Source: DASQZT01 sp963728965 | Lineage (GTDB): Bacteria > Acidobacteriota > Terriglobia > Bryobacterales > Bryobacteraceae | Direction: 5' to 3' | Length of the DNA: 64,000 nucleotides | Assembly (NCBI GenBank): GCA_963728965.1 | Contig: CAVSMH010000006.1 | Coordinates: 2,108,001 to 2,172,000, forward strand | In this document: in pieces, positions 26,231-35,567 of the stretch | Numbering within the stretch: position 1 is the first letter of the stretch | Layout: every line of letters starts with the position of its first letter | Position numbers and translations under genes: made by a program | The notes under the pieces: generated by a model | Database searches by the model: none | The model's input: only the letters and a program-made list of their open reading frames with translations | What the model was told of the DNA's origin: nothing

Positions 26231-27034
26231 TCAGGTCCGCCGCAGCCGCTCGAGCGCCTGGCGCAGTTCGCGCGCTCCAGGGTAGCGCGCCGCGCGCTCG
26301 GGCGCGATCAGGTGGGCGATCACCGGGCCCAGTCCGCCCCCCACCGGCAAGATCGGCACCCCCCGTACCGGCAGCCGGCCGGTGCACATTTCGTAGAGCA
26401 CGACCCCCACCGAGTAGAGGTCCGCCCGCCCGTCCACATCGCTGCCCAGCACCTGCTCGGGCGCCATGTAGGCCAGCGTCCCGAGCAGCGTCCCCGGCAT
26501 GGTGACGAAGGTCGCTACCGTAGCCGCCTCCTCGCCGGCGGCCGCGCTCCTCGCCGCCGGCGCCCGTTTCACCTTGGCCAGCCCGAAGTCGAGCACCTTC
26601 ACCTGTCCCCGCTGCGTGAGGAACAGGTTTGCCGGCTTGATATCGCGGTGGACGATCCCCGCCGCGTGCGCCGCTTCGAGCGCGCCCGCCACCGGGATGG
26701 CGATTCCCAGCGCCTCTTCGCACGAGACCACTCCGGCCCGCATCCGTTCCGCCAGCGTGATGCCCTGGAGATATTCCATGGCCAGGTAGGGCCGGCCGTG
26801 CCACGTCCCCGAATCGAAAACCGTGCAGATGTTGGGGTGCGAAAGAGCCGATGCGGCGCGCCCTTCGCGCTCGAAGCGCTGCAGCGCCTCGCGATCGTCC
26901 AGCCCGCTTCCGGCAATCAGTTTCAACGCCGCGTACCGCCCCAGGAACAGGTCCTGCGCCTTGTAGACGGCGCCCATCGCTCCCCGGCCGATCTCTTCCA
27001 GAATGCGGTACTTTGCAATGGTTTCGCCAATCAT
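26231..27034 (-). CDS. Soluble Hanks-type serine/threonine protein kinase
   Basis: A 267-residue protein made of a kinase domain only. Seen: glycine loop EIGRGAMGAVYKAQ (14-27), ATP-binding Lys38 (YAALKLI), catalytic loop VHRDIKPANL with Asp131, DFG at 149-151 (VLDFGLAKVK), a long Ala-rich activation segment, and the APEQV motif. No membrane helix or sensory domain follows, unlike many acidobacterial kinases that carry TPR, WD40 or TolB repeats. The ATG at 27034 has GGGAG six bases upstream. It is divergent from the ankyrin gene. Confidence 0.88.
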   Translation of the reverse strand: MIGETIAKYRILEEIGRGAMGAVYKAQDLFLGRYAALKLIAGSGLDDREALQRFEREGRAASALSHPNICTVFDSGTWHGRPYLAMEYLQGITLAERMRAGVVSCEEALGIAIPVAGALEAAHAAGIVHRDIKPANLFLTQRGQVKVLDFGLAKVKRAPAARSAAAGEEAATVATFVTMPGTLLGTLAYMAPEQVLGSDVDGRADLYSVGVVLYEMCTGRLPVRGVPILPVGGGLGPVIAHLIAPERAARYPGARELRQALERLRRT

Positions 27035-27296
27035 TCGCGCTCCCATTCTACCTTCCGGCCGGCGCACCGCACGCCGGTAGGATCGGCAAGGACGGAGGTC
27101 CGCACCCGCTTCGAAAGTTGGAGGCAGACGCAGCCATACACCCGCCTGAGCTATCATGTTTCTGGCGCCTTCAGAGCGCCGCCGTGTCCGCGGAAAGGAC
27201 TGCGTCCCTCTGAAAGCCCCTGCTTTACTGGATCCCATCTTCGAACTCTTTTCTGCCCGAGCTAGCGGACACCGGGCGCAACAGAAAGGAGCTCAC

Positions 27297-28902
27297 ATGA
27301 CACGCACCCTACCAACCCGCCGGATGAGCGACCATCCGGATCTCGACCAACTCAAACGCCAGGCCAAGGAACTCCTCAAGGCGTTCCTCGCCGGCGCCCC
27401 CGAGGCCTCAGCCGAAGTGAAGGCGCACTACCATCGCGGTGATCCCGCCGCTTTCTCCTTGCATGACGCGCAACTGGTTATTGCCCGGGGCTACGGATTC
27501 GAAAGCTGGCCCAAGCTCAAGGCCTACGTCGATGGCGTCACCGTGGCGCGCCTTGCCGATGCCGTCCGCGCCGGCGACATCGCCGAAGCTCGCCGGATGC
27601 TACAATCCCGCCCCGAGCTGGCCGAACCTGGCGATGTCCTACGGTGACGAGCACCGCCCCATTCACTTTGCCGTCATGAACCGCTCGCCCGAGATGGTGC
27701 GGCTCCTGATGCAGCACGGTGCCGGCGCTCGCGAAGGCATCGATCCGCACCGCCCCGCTACTACCGCGTGGATGCTCGCCAAAGACCGTGGCTACGACGA
27801 GATCGTCGCGATCATTGAAGACGAAGAGCACCGCCAGAAGTCGCCGGACGGGGAACAGCAGCAACCGGAAGGAGTCCGAGGCGATGAAGAGTTCCGCGAC
27901 GCCGTCGCACAAGGCAATGTCGAATGGCTCCGTGCCCGTCACGCCGCGGGCACTTTGACCAACCCCATCCGCTGGCGCGGCGGCGGCCTCCTCACCGTCG
28001 CAGTCGAGCACAACCGCCCGGACATTCTCACCCTGCTGCTCGATTACGGCTTCGACCCCAACGAGCGCGTTTCCTTGGGACAAGGCGATTGGGTCGCATA
28101 CTCGCAAGGGTTTCCGCTGTGGACCTGCGCTGCGCTGGGCCGGCGCGAACTTGCCGAAATTTTGCTGGCTCACGGCGCCGACCCCAATGTCCATGTCGAT
28201 TCCAGCGGCTCCGCCGTCCACAGCGCCTACAGCCACAAGCAGTGGGAAATGGTCGATCTGCTGCTGCGGCACGGCGGTGCGGTCACGGCGGATACCGCCG
28301 CCATCTACAGGCAGACACATCTGATCCGCGAGATGCTCGCCGGCGGCAAGGCCGATCCCGCCGAAGTCCTTCGCTTTGGCGCCGGCGGAGGCGCCCCCGA
28401 AATCGTCGGAATGGCTCTGGAACAGATAGACTGGCCGCGCGACGATACACGCTGGTTCCGCATCCTCACCGAACCGCTTTATTTCTGGCACCACATCCCC
28501 TGGCTGTACGCCGGGAACAAAGATCTCGATCGCGCAACCTATCTGAACTGTTTCCGACTGATTCTCCAGCGATGCGAGCCGAATGTCACGGGAAGCTTCG
28601 GCCGCACCGCGCTTCATGAGGTCGCTGCCATGCGCGACCACATCACCGAAGAAGAAACCGCCTCTTTTGCCAATGCGCTCCTGAATGCCGGAGCCAAGGT
28701 CGGCGGCCGTGACGACCTCTTGAAAAGCACCGCCTTGGGATGGGCCTGCCGCTGGGGCCGTGCGAAAGTCGCTGGGCTCATGCTCGAACAGGGCGCCGAC
28801 CCGGTCGAGGCGGATGCTGAGCCCTGGGCACGGCCGCGAGCCTGGGCGGAGAAACGGGGCCACGCGGAAATCATCCAGCTCCTGCGAAAGTACGGCGGCT
28901 GA
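27297..28902 (+). pseudogene. Ankyrin-repeat protein gene with a frameshift near 27621
   Basis: Two frames together encode one ~535-residue ankyrin-repeat protein. The first (ATG at 27297, AGGAG upstream) runs through HPDLDQLKRQAKELLKAF and ESWPKLKAYVDG to RRMLQSRPELAEPGDVLR and stops at 27645. The second picks up at NLAMSYGDEHRPIHFAVMN and continues through repeats such as MVRLLMQHGAGAREG, ILTLLLDYGFDPNE, LAEILLAHGADPN, VAGLMLEQGADP and IIQLLRKYGG. Family members read ELVN-x-x-M-x-Y-x-DEHRxxHYAV, which is restored by removing one base in the GCCG at about 27621-27624. It is either a recent null mutation or a sequencing error. Function unknown; ankyrin repeats bind proteins. Confidence 0.8.
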
Positions 28903-28932
28903 TCTCACGCCCGGGCGCTGAAGCGACCGCCC

Positions 28933-31161
28933 TCAGGCGATCACCAGCACCTCGTGATCGGCCACCGTCTTCACCGTGAATGCCGCCCATCGCTCCCGCA
29001 CGCTCATCGCCGGCCTGCCGCCCGACACCAGGCTCTCCACCCCGCGTCCACGCACGTCGTCGGGCAGCTTGATACGCACCTCCAGCGGGCCTACCGGAAT
29101 GATCTCGTCGATCAACCCGCGCCAGGTGCCCTCGTTGGTCAGGTTGACGAGATGGACCACCATGCGGCCCGCCTGCCGGTATACATGGCAATCGATCATT
29201 CCCGGACCGCGCAGTTCAAAACCGATCCGCTCTCCGGCGGCCCACCGCACGAGGTTGGCCAGCAGGTTGCCGTGGTCGGGCAGATTGCTGCGCGCGTACC
29301 GCCGGTCGAGATCGGCCTGGAGATACGCCACGCGCGCCTTGCCCGCGGACCGCAGCACCAGCGCGGGAATGTCCGTCCTCGGCTGCCGCATCCACGCCGT
29401 CTCCGGCGGATAGGCCGGGAAGGCGGGCACCAGCGTCAGCGGCACCGTCACGCCCGGTTCGGTGCGCAGGTTCTCGAGCGAGCCTCCGAACGGAATGATG
29501 TCGGTCTCCTCGAACCCGCGCAGCACCGGGTGCCGCTCTCCGCCCGGCGCCGCATCGTCCGCCGGCTTCGGCCCCCACACGTTTGCGCGCATGCTCGGCG
29601 TCAGCCGTAAATAGGAATTCCCGGATGGCCCCTGCCGCTGCCGTCCGAACTCCGGCCCCGGCGCATGTACCCCGAGCAGGCTCGCCAGCGCGAAATCTCC
29701 GCGCGTATCGCCCCACTCGTTGTAAAGGCTGGTGGCGCCGCTGGCCACCACCGCGCCGCCGCGCTCCGCGAACTGCCGGATGCTCGCGACCTGCCGGTCG
29801 GAGAGCGCGCCCACATTGGGCAGGATCAACACCGCCAGTTCGCCCGACTGCTCCTCGAAATCGTCCGCGTTCACCGGCAGGTACGGTATCCGCGCGCGCA
29901 GCAGCGCCTGGGCGAATCCGCGATAGGGCGCGTCCACCATCTCTCCGGCATCGTCACGGCCGTAATAGTCGGTGTTGCGCTGCGACCACAGAATCCCCAC
30001 CGCCGCCACCGGACGCCGCTCCACCAGGTAGGCCGCGTTCTGTTTGTGCCACTGGAAGATCTTCTCCGGCGTGCGGTACATGCGCCAGTCGTCGTGGTAA
30101 GCGCCCACCATGTGCCACCACGGCTCGATACCCCCGGCGATCCCCTCGATCATCCACAGCCGCGCTTCCGGCTCCGGCTTGCTCGCCACCCGCTGCTGGT
30201 ACAGCGCCATGCTCTCGATGATCACTTTGTCCCACCCGATCAGCCCGTGTACCAGCTTGCCGGCATCGCCGTTCTGCTGGAAGCCGGTGGCGTCGTTGCG
30301 CGACTGGTGGTCCAGCAGCAGGAACCGGCTCCGCTTACAAATCTCCCGCATGTCGCGGAAGGAGTTGCTCTGGCTGGTGATGGAGCCGCTGTTCATTCCC
30401 AGCCACAGGCAATGCGGCCCCCCGGCTGTTTGGACCACGCGGTTGTTGAGCTCCCAGATCTCCACCCGCCGCGCGTAGCTCCACTCCATCCACCGCCGGT
30501 ACGTCGTGTCGTTCCAGTCCTTCCGCTTCGGCAAGGCCTGCCCGCTCTTATCGCGGAACTTGCGGGCGCAGTTTTCGCAATAACAAATGCTGTTCCGCCC
30601 CAGTCCGCTCCAACTGTTGTCGCCGAACCCTTCCGGATGCGTGCGCTCGATGATCTCCTGGAGAATGCCCGGCAGGTACTCGTCGTAGTAAGGACTGTTG
30701 ACGCAGGTGACATACTTGTCCTCCGCCCGGTACGGTTCCCCCGATTGCCGCCGTGCGAACCAGTCCGGATGCGCCTGGTAGAAGTCCTCCGCCGTGCGGT
30801 TCGAATCCATGCGCGCCAGCACCACCAGCCCGTCTTCGTGCGCCGCCTTGGCCAGTTCCCCGTACAGGTCCCGGCCGTTCAGAAATTGCGCCCGGTGGTG
30901 CAGCGGAAACTTGCTGGGATAGTACGCCACGATGCCGCCGGCGTTAATGATGACGCCCTGGACCGCGGTGCGCTTCCAGAACTCGCGCCACCACCCGATG
31001 TCGTACCGCAGCGGGTCCCGCTCGGTGATATTCGTCTGTCCCCAGCGCAGCGCGCGCCGGTACCACGGCAGTGCCGCATCCGCCTGGGGCGGAGCCGCAT
31101 CCGCCGCGAGCGCCGCTCCCGCCATGGTCGTCTGAAGGAAATCACGTCTGGTCACACTCAT
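28933..31161 (-). CDS. Tat-exported hypothetical glycosyl hydrolase 6 (GHL6) / beta-galactosidase trimerisation-type protein
   Basis: A 742-residue secreted protein. The N-terminus is a Tat signal (VTRRDFLQTTMAGAALAAD). The catalytic (beta/alpha)8-type domain matches the hypothetical glycosyl hydrolase 6 group: VIINAGGIVAYYPSKFPLHH, GLVVLARMDSNR, HPDWFARRQSGEP, YVTCVNSPYYDEYLPGIL and DNSWSGLGRNSICYCENC. A glutamine-amidotransferase-like trimerisation domain follows (LAVLILPNVGALSDRQVA; FAERGGAVVASG), then a beta domain ending in VADHEVLVIA. Sugar substrate unknown. ATG at 31161; a TATAGT hexamer lies ~30 bases upstream without a clear -35. Confidence 0.8.
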   Translation of the reverse strand: MSVTRRDFLQTTMAGAALAADAAPPQADAALPWYRRALRWGQTNITERDPLRYDIGWWREFWKRTAVQGVIINAGGIVAYYPSKFPLHHRAQFLNGRDLYGELAKAAHEDGLVVLARMDSNRTAEDFYQAHPDWFARRQSGEPYRAEDKYVTCVNSPYYDEYLPGILQEIIERTHPEGFGDNSWSGLGRNSICYCENCARKFRDKSGQALPKRKDWNDTTYRRWMEWSYARRVEIWELNNRVVQTAGGPHCLWLGMNSGSITSQSNSFRDMREICKRSRFLLLDHQSRNDATGFQQNGDAGKLVHGLIGWDKVIIESMALYQQRVASKPEPEARLWMIEGIAGGIEPWWHMVGAYHDDWRMYRTPEKIFQWHKQNAAYLVERRPVAAVGILWSQRNTDYYGRDDAGEMVDAPYRGFAQALLRARIPYLPVNADDFEEQSGELAVLILPNVGALSDRQVASIRQFAERGGAVVASGATSLYNEWGDTRGDFALASLLGVHAPGPEFGRQRQGPSGNSYLRLTPSMRANVWGPKPADDAAPGGERHPVLRGFEETDIIPFGGSLENLRTEPGVTVPLTLVPAFPAYPPETAWMRQPRTDIPALVLRSAGKARVAYLQADLDRRYARSNLPDHGNLLANLVRWAAGERIGFELRGPGMIDCHVYRQAGRMVVHLVNLTNEGTWRGLIDEIIPVGPLEVRIKLPDDVRGRGVESLVSGGRPAMSVRERWAAFTVKTVADHEVLVIA

Positions 31162-31258
31162 CTGTGCATTGCCCCGCTCCACAGAAACTATAATGCAATG
31201 CGCGCCGCGGGTGCGCTTCCTGCATCTCTGCCGCGTTCGACGGCCCAGCCGCATCCGG

Positions 31259-32125
31259 TCAGCGCTGCGCGGCAGCCCGCTTCAATCCCGCCTTGCCCCA
31301 ATCCGTCAGCGCCGTCACGCGTCCCTCGCCGTTCGGCGGCCCCAGTTCTTTGATTTGGAAACGCACCTCGCTGCCTCGCACCTCCACCAGCGCATAGCCG
31401 AAGAACCATCCGTCCTCGTACTTCTTCGAGAGCCGCAGGTGCCCGCCTGAGGACGGCATCGAAAGATACTGAACTCCCTCCAGCTCGGCATGAATCAGTT
31501 GGTGCACGTGGCCCGCAATCACATATCGGGCGCCGTATTGCTTCGCCAGCTGGTGCAGCCGAAACGCGCCATTGCCAAGCGCGGCATCGAGCAGCCACGA
31601 GGGCCGGTGCGACACGATGAACTTCACCGGCCGGGCCGCGTGCTCCTCGAGGTCCTTTTCGAGGAACGCCAGTTCGTCGGCCGGCAGCGCGTCGCTCCGG
31701 CTGTTATCGAGCACCGTGAAGTGCGCCTGGCCGTGGTCGAAGCTGTATTCGGGCGCACGGCCCGTGAACTTCCGGAACAGTGCCGCGGAGCTTGGGGACC
31801 AGATGTCGTGATTGCCCGCCGCCACGTACAAGGGAATCCGCCGGTACGGCCGCAGCAGCGCCTCCACCGCGGCCCACTCCCCGGCCGCGGCGTGGTCGTC
31901 CATCCCTTCGATGGTGTCCCCTACGCTGAGGAGGAAGGCCGGCTTTTCCCCCGCCGCCTCGCGCCAGACCTGCTCGTAGACCCCCGGCTGCGCTTCGCCG
32001 GTCCGGTCGCCCACAATCACGAAACGGAACGACTCCGGCGGCGGGGATGCCAGCCCGCCGGCCGCCCACACCATCAGCAGGGCGGCGCCGGCCACACGGG
32101 AACGAGGGTGCTCTCTGCGTTGCAT
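31259..32125 (-). CDS. Exported calcineurin-like metallophosphoesterase
   Basis: A 288-residue protein with a signal peptide (VAGAALLMVWAAGGLAS). The dinuclear metal site motifs appear in order: VIVGDRTG (variant of GDxH, with Arg-Thr after Asp), SVGDTIEG (GDxx), AAGNHD (GNHD/E), SHRP (substitute for the usual GH/SH His) and AGHVH (GHxH). Substrate unknown: phosphomonoester or phosphodiester in the periplasm. It is 97 bases upstream of the GHL6 gene on the same strand and may be cotranscribed. Confidence 0.86.
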   Translation of the reverse strand: MQRREHPRSRVAGAALLMVWAAGGLASPPPESFRFVIVGDRTGEAQPGVYEQVWREAAGEKPAFLLSVGDTIEGMDDHAAAGEWAAVEALLRPYRRIPLYVAAGNHDIWSPSSAALFRKFTGRAPEYSFDHGQAHFTVLDNSRSDALPADELAFLEKDLEEHAARPVKFIVSHRPSWLLDAALGNGAFRLHQLAKQYGARYVIAGHVHQLIHAELEGVQYLSMPSSGGHLRLSKKYEDGWFFGYALVEVRGSEVRFQIKELGPPNGEGRVTALTDWGKAGLKRAAAQR

Positions 32126-32421
32126 CGGGTACCAGGAGGAAAGCGGCGTTCTCTATGATACGATCCCGCCCCTGCCACGCACCATCGCCGCCCGGGGCCG
32201 CAAACAGCCGCGGGGTCGGAGCCAGTGCCATCCGCAGGCGCGTTCGTATCGTCCCGCACGGCACGACAGCAGTCTCGGCACTCCAATAACGCAGAATCCG
32301 ATAAGCCGTTGAGAATGACGGGCAGGGTGGGTCCGGCATAACCGGCCACAGAAGCCATCTATTTTCGCGTTCGTAAATTTGTCTGGCTTTGGTTCAATTC
32401 TTGTAGTATAGTTACTCCAAG

Positions 32422-32769
32422 ATGGAATTCGAGCCCAAGGGTCCCGAGGCTGCCAGACTCCGCCAGCGCAAATTTGCGCTGCTCCGCCAATTCCCTTTCC
32501 CCCAAGATCTGCTGCCAGGCTCGCTGTCCGTCAGCCATACCAAGTGTGGAAAGCCTACTTGCCATTGCGCCAAAGGCGAGGGGCACCCCGCTTGGTCGCT
32601 CACCTTTATGGTGGCCGGTAAGAAGCGGGTCGAACGCATCCCCAAGGACTGGGTGGACGACGTCCGCCGGCGCGTCGCTGCCGGCCACGCCTTTCAGGAC
32701 GCTCTGCGCGAGGTCCTCGCCGCCAATGCCGAGTTGCTGGTATTGCGGCGCAAACAGCAGCCCCGCTGA
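32422..32769 (+). CDS. IS-encoded DUF6788-like accessory protein
   Basis: A 115-residue basic protein. It has a charged N-terminus (PEAARLRQRKFALLRQF), then GSLSVSHTKCGKPTCHCAKGEGHP, whose Cys pattern (CxxxxCxC) suggests a metal site, and a helical C-terminus (DDVRRRVAAGHAFQDALREVL). Proteins of this kind accompany a transposase gene in several acidobacterial and proteobacterial insertion sequences; the molecular role is not known to me. Its TGA overlaps the open frame of the transposase. Confidence 0.68.
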   Translation: MEFEPKGPEAARLRQRKFALLRQFPFPQDLLPGSLSVSHTKCGKPTCHCAKGEGHPAWSLTFMVAGKKRVERIPKDWVDDVRRRVAAGHAFQDALREVLAANAELLVLRRKQQPR

Positions 32770-32894
32770 CCGGGCCACACGTTCGCCAAATCCAAAACTA
32801 CGCCTGCCACTGCCTGGGCCTGAAGTCCTTCTTCCAACGACCGGGCGATGGCCGGGTCCATCCCCATATCCCGGCGCGAGATCTGGTCTGGGCC

Positions 32895-33959
32895 GTGGTG
32901 ATCGGACGTGTCCTGCGCGCCGCAAGTTTCTTGCGCCTGGAATGGCTGGCGCACTCTCCGGTGCGCGCCGAGTTGGGCTTGAAAGGCCAGTTCGGGGATG
33001 ATGCCTTGGCCTACTGCACCGAGCGCATGGACCCGGAGACGACGCGATTGGCTGTGGCGACCGCGCTGCACCAAGCCAAGCGCAACAAGGCCTTCGAGAA
33101 CAGCCGCTTCATAGGGCTGGCGCTGGACGGTACCGGCGCGGGGCATACCCACAAAGAACCCTGCCCGTTGTGTGATCCGGTCAAGGATTCCAAGGGTGCA
33201 GTACATGGTTCCTTGCATCATTTCGTACTGATCAGCATGGTCGGCGTTGGTTTGACGCTGCCGATCGATGTGGAGCCCTACGGGCCTGGCGATAGCGAGT
33301 ATGCCGCAGCCCAGCGTTTGCTGCGGCGCGCGGTGGGGCATCTTGGCGCGCGTTTCGCCGACTATGTAGTGGGAGACAGCGCGTATGCCACGGCTCCTTT
33401 TCTCCACACCGCCGCGGAGGTCGCTCTGCCCATGGTGGCGCGCCTCAAGGAGAACCTTCCTCTTTTAGCCGCTGCCGTGCGCGCCCGCTTTGACGGGCAA
33501 CCGCCCCAGGCCGTGTTCCAAGAGGGCGATGATCGGGTCGAGGTCTGGGACGCGGATAATTTCGCTCCTTGGGAAACCCTGAACTGGCCCGCCGTACGCG
33601 TCCTGCGGTACTGCCAGCACAAACGCGATGGGACCGTAATACAAGCCGAATGGCTGACCGACTTCTCCATCCCCAAACTCGGGAGCTTGAGTTTCTACCG
33701 CATCGCCAAAAGCCGCTGGGAGATCGAGAATCAGGGCTTCAACGACGGCAAGAACCGCTATGGCATGGAGCACATCTGCCATCATCAGGCCAACAGCATT
33801 CTGATCGTATGGCTGCTGATCGCACTGGCCATGGTGATCGAACGCCTTTACCGGTTGCGCTATCTGCACCGTGGTGACCATGCCATTCGCTGCGCCATGC
33901 AACTGCATGACTATCTCTGGTTGACCCTAGGGACCCATAGTCCGCCGGATACCAGTTGA
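32895..33959 (+). CDS. DDE-type transposase, true start unclear
   Basis: From the first usable start, GTG at 32895, it is 354 residues. DDE-like positions: LALDGTGAGHTH (first Asp), YVVGDSAYATAPF (second Asp) and KSRWEIENQGFNDGKNRYGMEH (Glu in the WEIENQ signature, as in IS4-type and ISNCY-like transposases). The same frame is open and family-like upstream (NYACHCLGLKSFFQRPGDGR at ~32796-32855), yet has no ATG, GTG or TTG there. Either translation starts at the CTG at 32766, which overlaps the stop of the small ORF (CTGA), or the two are joined by a -1 frameshift. Confidence 0.75.
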   Translation: MVIGRVLRAASFLRLEWLAHSPVRAELGLKGQFGDDALAYCTERMDPETTRLAVATALHQAKRNKAFENSRFIGLALDGTGAGHTHKEPCPLCDPVKDSKGAVHGSLHHFVLISMVGVGLTLPIDVEPYGPGDSEYAAAQRLLRRAVGHLGARFADYVVGDSAYATAPFLHTAAEVALPMVARLKENLPLLAAAVRARFDGQPPQAVFQEGDDRVEVWDADNFAPWETLNWPAVRVLRYCQHKRDGTVIQAEWLTDFSIPKLGSLSFYRIAKSRWEIENQGFNDGKNRYGMEHICHHQANSILIVWLLIALAMVIERLYRLRYLHRGDHAIRCAMQLHDYLWLTLGTHSPPDTS

Positions 33960-34159
33960 CCCCGGCGCCGCGCGGACGGCGAGCACGGCTCCGTTGATCT
34001 TTGACAACTCGACTCTTTTCCGTGAAGCGATAACCCGCCGGAGCCGCCATTGCTCAAAAGGCCAGCAGGAACGCTGCCGACCTCACGATTCAAACCGCTC
34101 CACAGCGCCGCCCCCTCCTTCGCGGAACTTCCGAGACCGCTGTTGGATTGGCCCCCCGG
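33960..34159 (+). other. Non-coding gap between the IS and the rplA promoter
   Basis: I see no gene, RNA or rplK remnant here. Around 34148-34170 there is a strong GC hairpin (CCCCG...CGGGG with flanking GGCC...GGCC) without a T-run; it overlaps the start of the proposed rplA promoter. Confidence 0.4.
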
Positions 34160-34188
34160 TTGCGGGGCGGCCTCCGATCTGCTAAACT
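34160..34188 (+). promoter_or_regulatory. Putative promoter for rplA-rplJ-rplL
   Basis: A TTGCGG (34160-34165) and TAAACT (34183-34188) pair with 17 bases between, ending about 25 bases before the L1 binding site. It matches sigma70 positions only partly, but its place between the IS and the L1 leader fits a need for an own promoter since rplK is absent. Confidence 0.42.
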
Positions 34189-34211
34189 CGTGTTGATCCT
34201 TCAAACAGCTC

Positions 34212-34254
34212 AGTGGGAGGTTCGTTTGCCTTGTTGGGACGAACCGCTTGCACC
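34212..34254 (+). promoter_or_regulatory. Ribosomal protein L1 autoregulatory mRNA site
   Basis: The leader of rplA folds like the L1-binding stalk of 23S rRNA: GTG, an unpaired GGA, then GGTTCGT pairing with ACGAACC, followed by unpaired GCTTG and CAC pairing with the first GTG. Free L1 would bind here and block translation of its own operon. The site lies 11 bases before the rplA ATG. The match is by eye to the known asymmetric-loop structure. Confidence 0.75.
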
Positions 34255-34265
34255 AATGAGGACAC

Positions 34266-34982
34266 ATGGCACATAAAACCGGGAAACAGTACGAAGCTGC
34301 GCGGAAAAAGGTAGAAGCCAAAGAGTATCAACTCGAAGAAGCCATTCCGCTGGTCCAGAAAATCAAGTTCGCCAAGTTCGACGAGACCGTGGAAGTCCAC
34401 ATGCGTCTCGGTGTGGACCCCAAGCATGCCGACCAGATGGTGCGCGGCACGGTCCTCATGCCGAACGGGCTGGGCAAATCCAAGAAAGTTCTCGTGATCG
34501 CCAACGGCGACAAACAACGCGAAGCCCAGGAAGCCGGCGCCGATTTCATCGGCGGCGAGGACATGGTCAACAAAATCCAGTCGGAAAGCTGGACCGATTT
34601 CGACGCCGTCGTGGCCACGCCGGACATGATGCGGTCGGTGGGCAAACTGGGTAAGATTCTCGGCCCCCGCGGCCTCATGCCCAATCCGAAAACCGGCACG
34701 GTGACGATGGACGTGGCGAAAGCGGTGCGGGAAGTCAAAGCCGGCAAGGTGGAATTCCGCGTCGATAAAACCGGCATCATCCACGCGCCGGTGGGCAAGG
34801 TGAGCTTTACTGCCGACAAGCTGGTGGAAAATGCGGCCAGCCTGATCACGGCGGTGATCAAGGCGAAGCCCACGGTGGCCAAGGGCAAGTACGTAAAGAG
34901 CGCGACCGTCTGCTCTACCATGGGTCCGGGCGTCCCCATCGACACCACCGCCTTCAGCGTAAAAGCGGCGGCGGCGCAATAG
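34266..34982 (+). CDS. rplA: 50S ribosomal protein L1
   Basis: A 238-residue L1, of standard length, which forms the L1 stalk at the ribosomal E site and represses its own mRNA. Signatures: KFDETVEVHMRLGVDPKHADQ near the N-terminus, then ILGPRGLMPNPKTGTV and the C-terminal KGKYVKSATVCSTMGPGVPID. GAGGA lies just upstream of the ATG. Normally rplK precedes rplA; here an insertion sequence does. Confidence 0.97.
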   Translation: MAHKTGKQYEAARKKVEAKEYQLEEAIPLVQKIKFAKFDETVEVHMRLGVDPKHADQMVRGTVLMPNGLGKSKKVLVIANGDKQREAQEAGADFIGGEDMVNKIQSESWTDFDAVVATPDMMRSVGKLGKILGPRGLMPNPKTGTVTMDVAKAVREVKAGKVEFRVDKTGIIHAPVGKVSFTADKLVENAASLITAVIKAKPTVAKGKYVKSATVCSTMGPGVPIDTTAFSVKAAAAQ

Positions 34983-34998
34983 CCCTACAGGTGTTTCC

Positions 34999-35526
34999 AT
35001 GAAAAAGAGAGAAGACAAGGAAAAAGACGTCGAGTCTCTGCGCCAGGATCTGGCGCGGTTGAACAACCTGTTCGTGACGGGCTACGAGAAACTGCGCGTG
35101 AGCCAGGATTTCGAACTGCGCAAAGCCGTGCGGGCCGCGGGCGGCCGGTACCGCGTCATCAAGAACAACCTCGCCGAGAAAGCGTCGGAAGGAACGCCGG
35201 CCGAGCAGGTGCTGAAGGGCCTGCGCGGCATGACGTCGATGGCCTACACCCCCACCGACCCGGTGGCCCTGGCCAAAGCGCTCACCACGTACGCACGCAC
35301 CAATCCCACGTTCACCTTCAAGGCCGGGATGGTGGAAGGCCGGGTGATCGATGTCAAAGCCATCGTCGACCTGGCGAACATGCCTTCGAAAGAGCAGCTT
35401 TTCGCCAAGCTGTTGTACCTGATCAACGCGCCGGCCCAACGGCTGCTGGCGGCCGTGAACGGGGTCGGGCGCAACGTGGCGGTGGTTGTCGATCAGGGGG
35501 TAAAAGAGAACAAGTTTCAGGCGTGA
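34999..35526 (+). CDS. rplJ: 50S ribosomal protein L10
   Basis: A 175-residue L10, the base of the L7/L12 stalk. It shows the N-terminal RNA-binding domain (LRVSQDFELRKAVRAAGGRYRVIKNNLAEKA), GLRGMTSMAYTPTDPVALAKAL, and the C-terminal helix region (AKLLYLINAPAQRLLAAVNG) that binds L7/L12 dimers. Only 16 bases separate it from rplA, so there is no room for a classical L10 leader; regulation of this block probably depends on the L1 site. Confidence 0.95.
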   Translation: MKKREDKEKDVESLRQDLARLNNLFVTGYEKLRVSQDFELRKAVRAAGGRYRVIKNNLAEKASEGTPAEQVLKGLRGMTSMAYTPTDPVALAKALTTYARTNPTFTFKAGMVEGRVIDVKAIVDLANMPSKEQLFAKLLYLINAPAQRLLAAVNGVGRNVAVVVDQGVKENKFQA

Positions 35527-35567
35527 CGAGCGCCGCAAAACGATTTTGACTACTTAGGAGTTTACGA

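Larger units (their letters stand above)
32422..33959 (+). mobile_element. Insertion sequence with DUF6788-type small ORF and DDE transposase; ends not defined
   Basis: Two consecutive plus-strand frames make up a single IS-type unit between the metallophosphoesterase gene and the ribosomal protein block. I looked for terminal inverted repeats and a target duplication in 32340-32421 and 33960-34020 and found none that convinces, so these limits are the coding limits only; the real element is somewhat longer. The 296 bases left of it (32126-32421) hold no gene I can support. The IS occupies the place where rplK would be expected upstream of rplA. Confidence 0.72.

Noticed and set aside
32340..34020. 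Terminal inverted repeats and target duplication of the IS
   Set aside because: Compared both flanks by eye; only short chance matches were seen.
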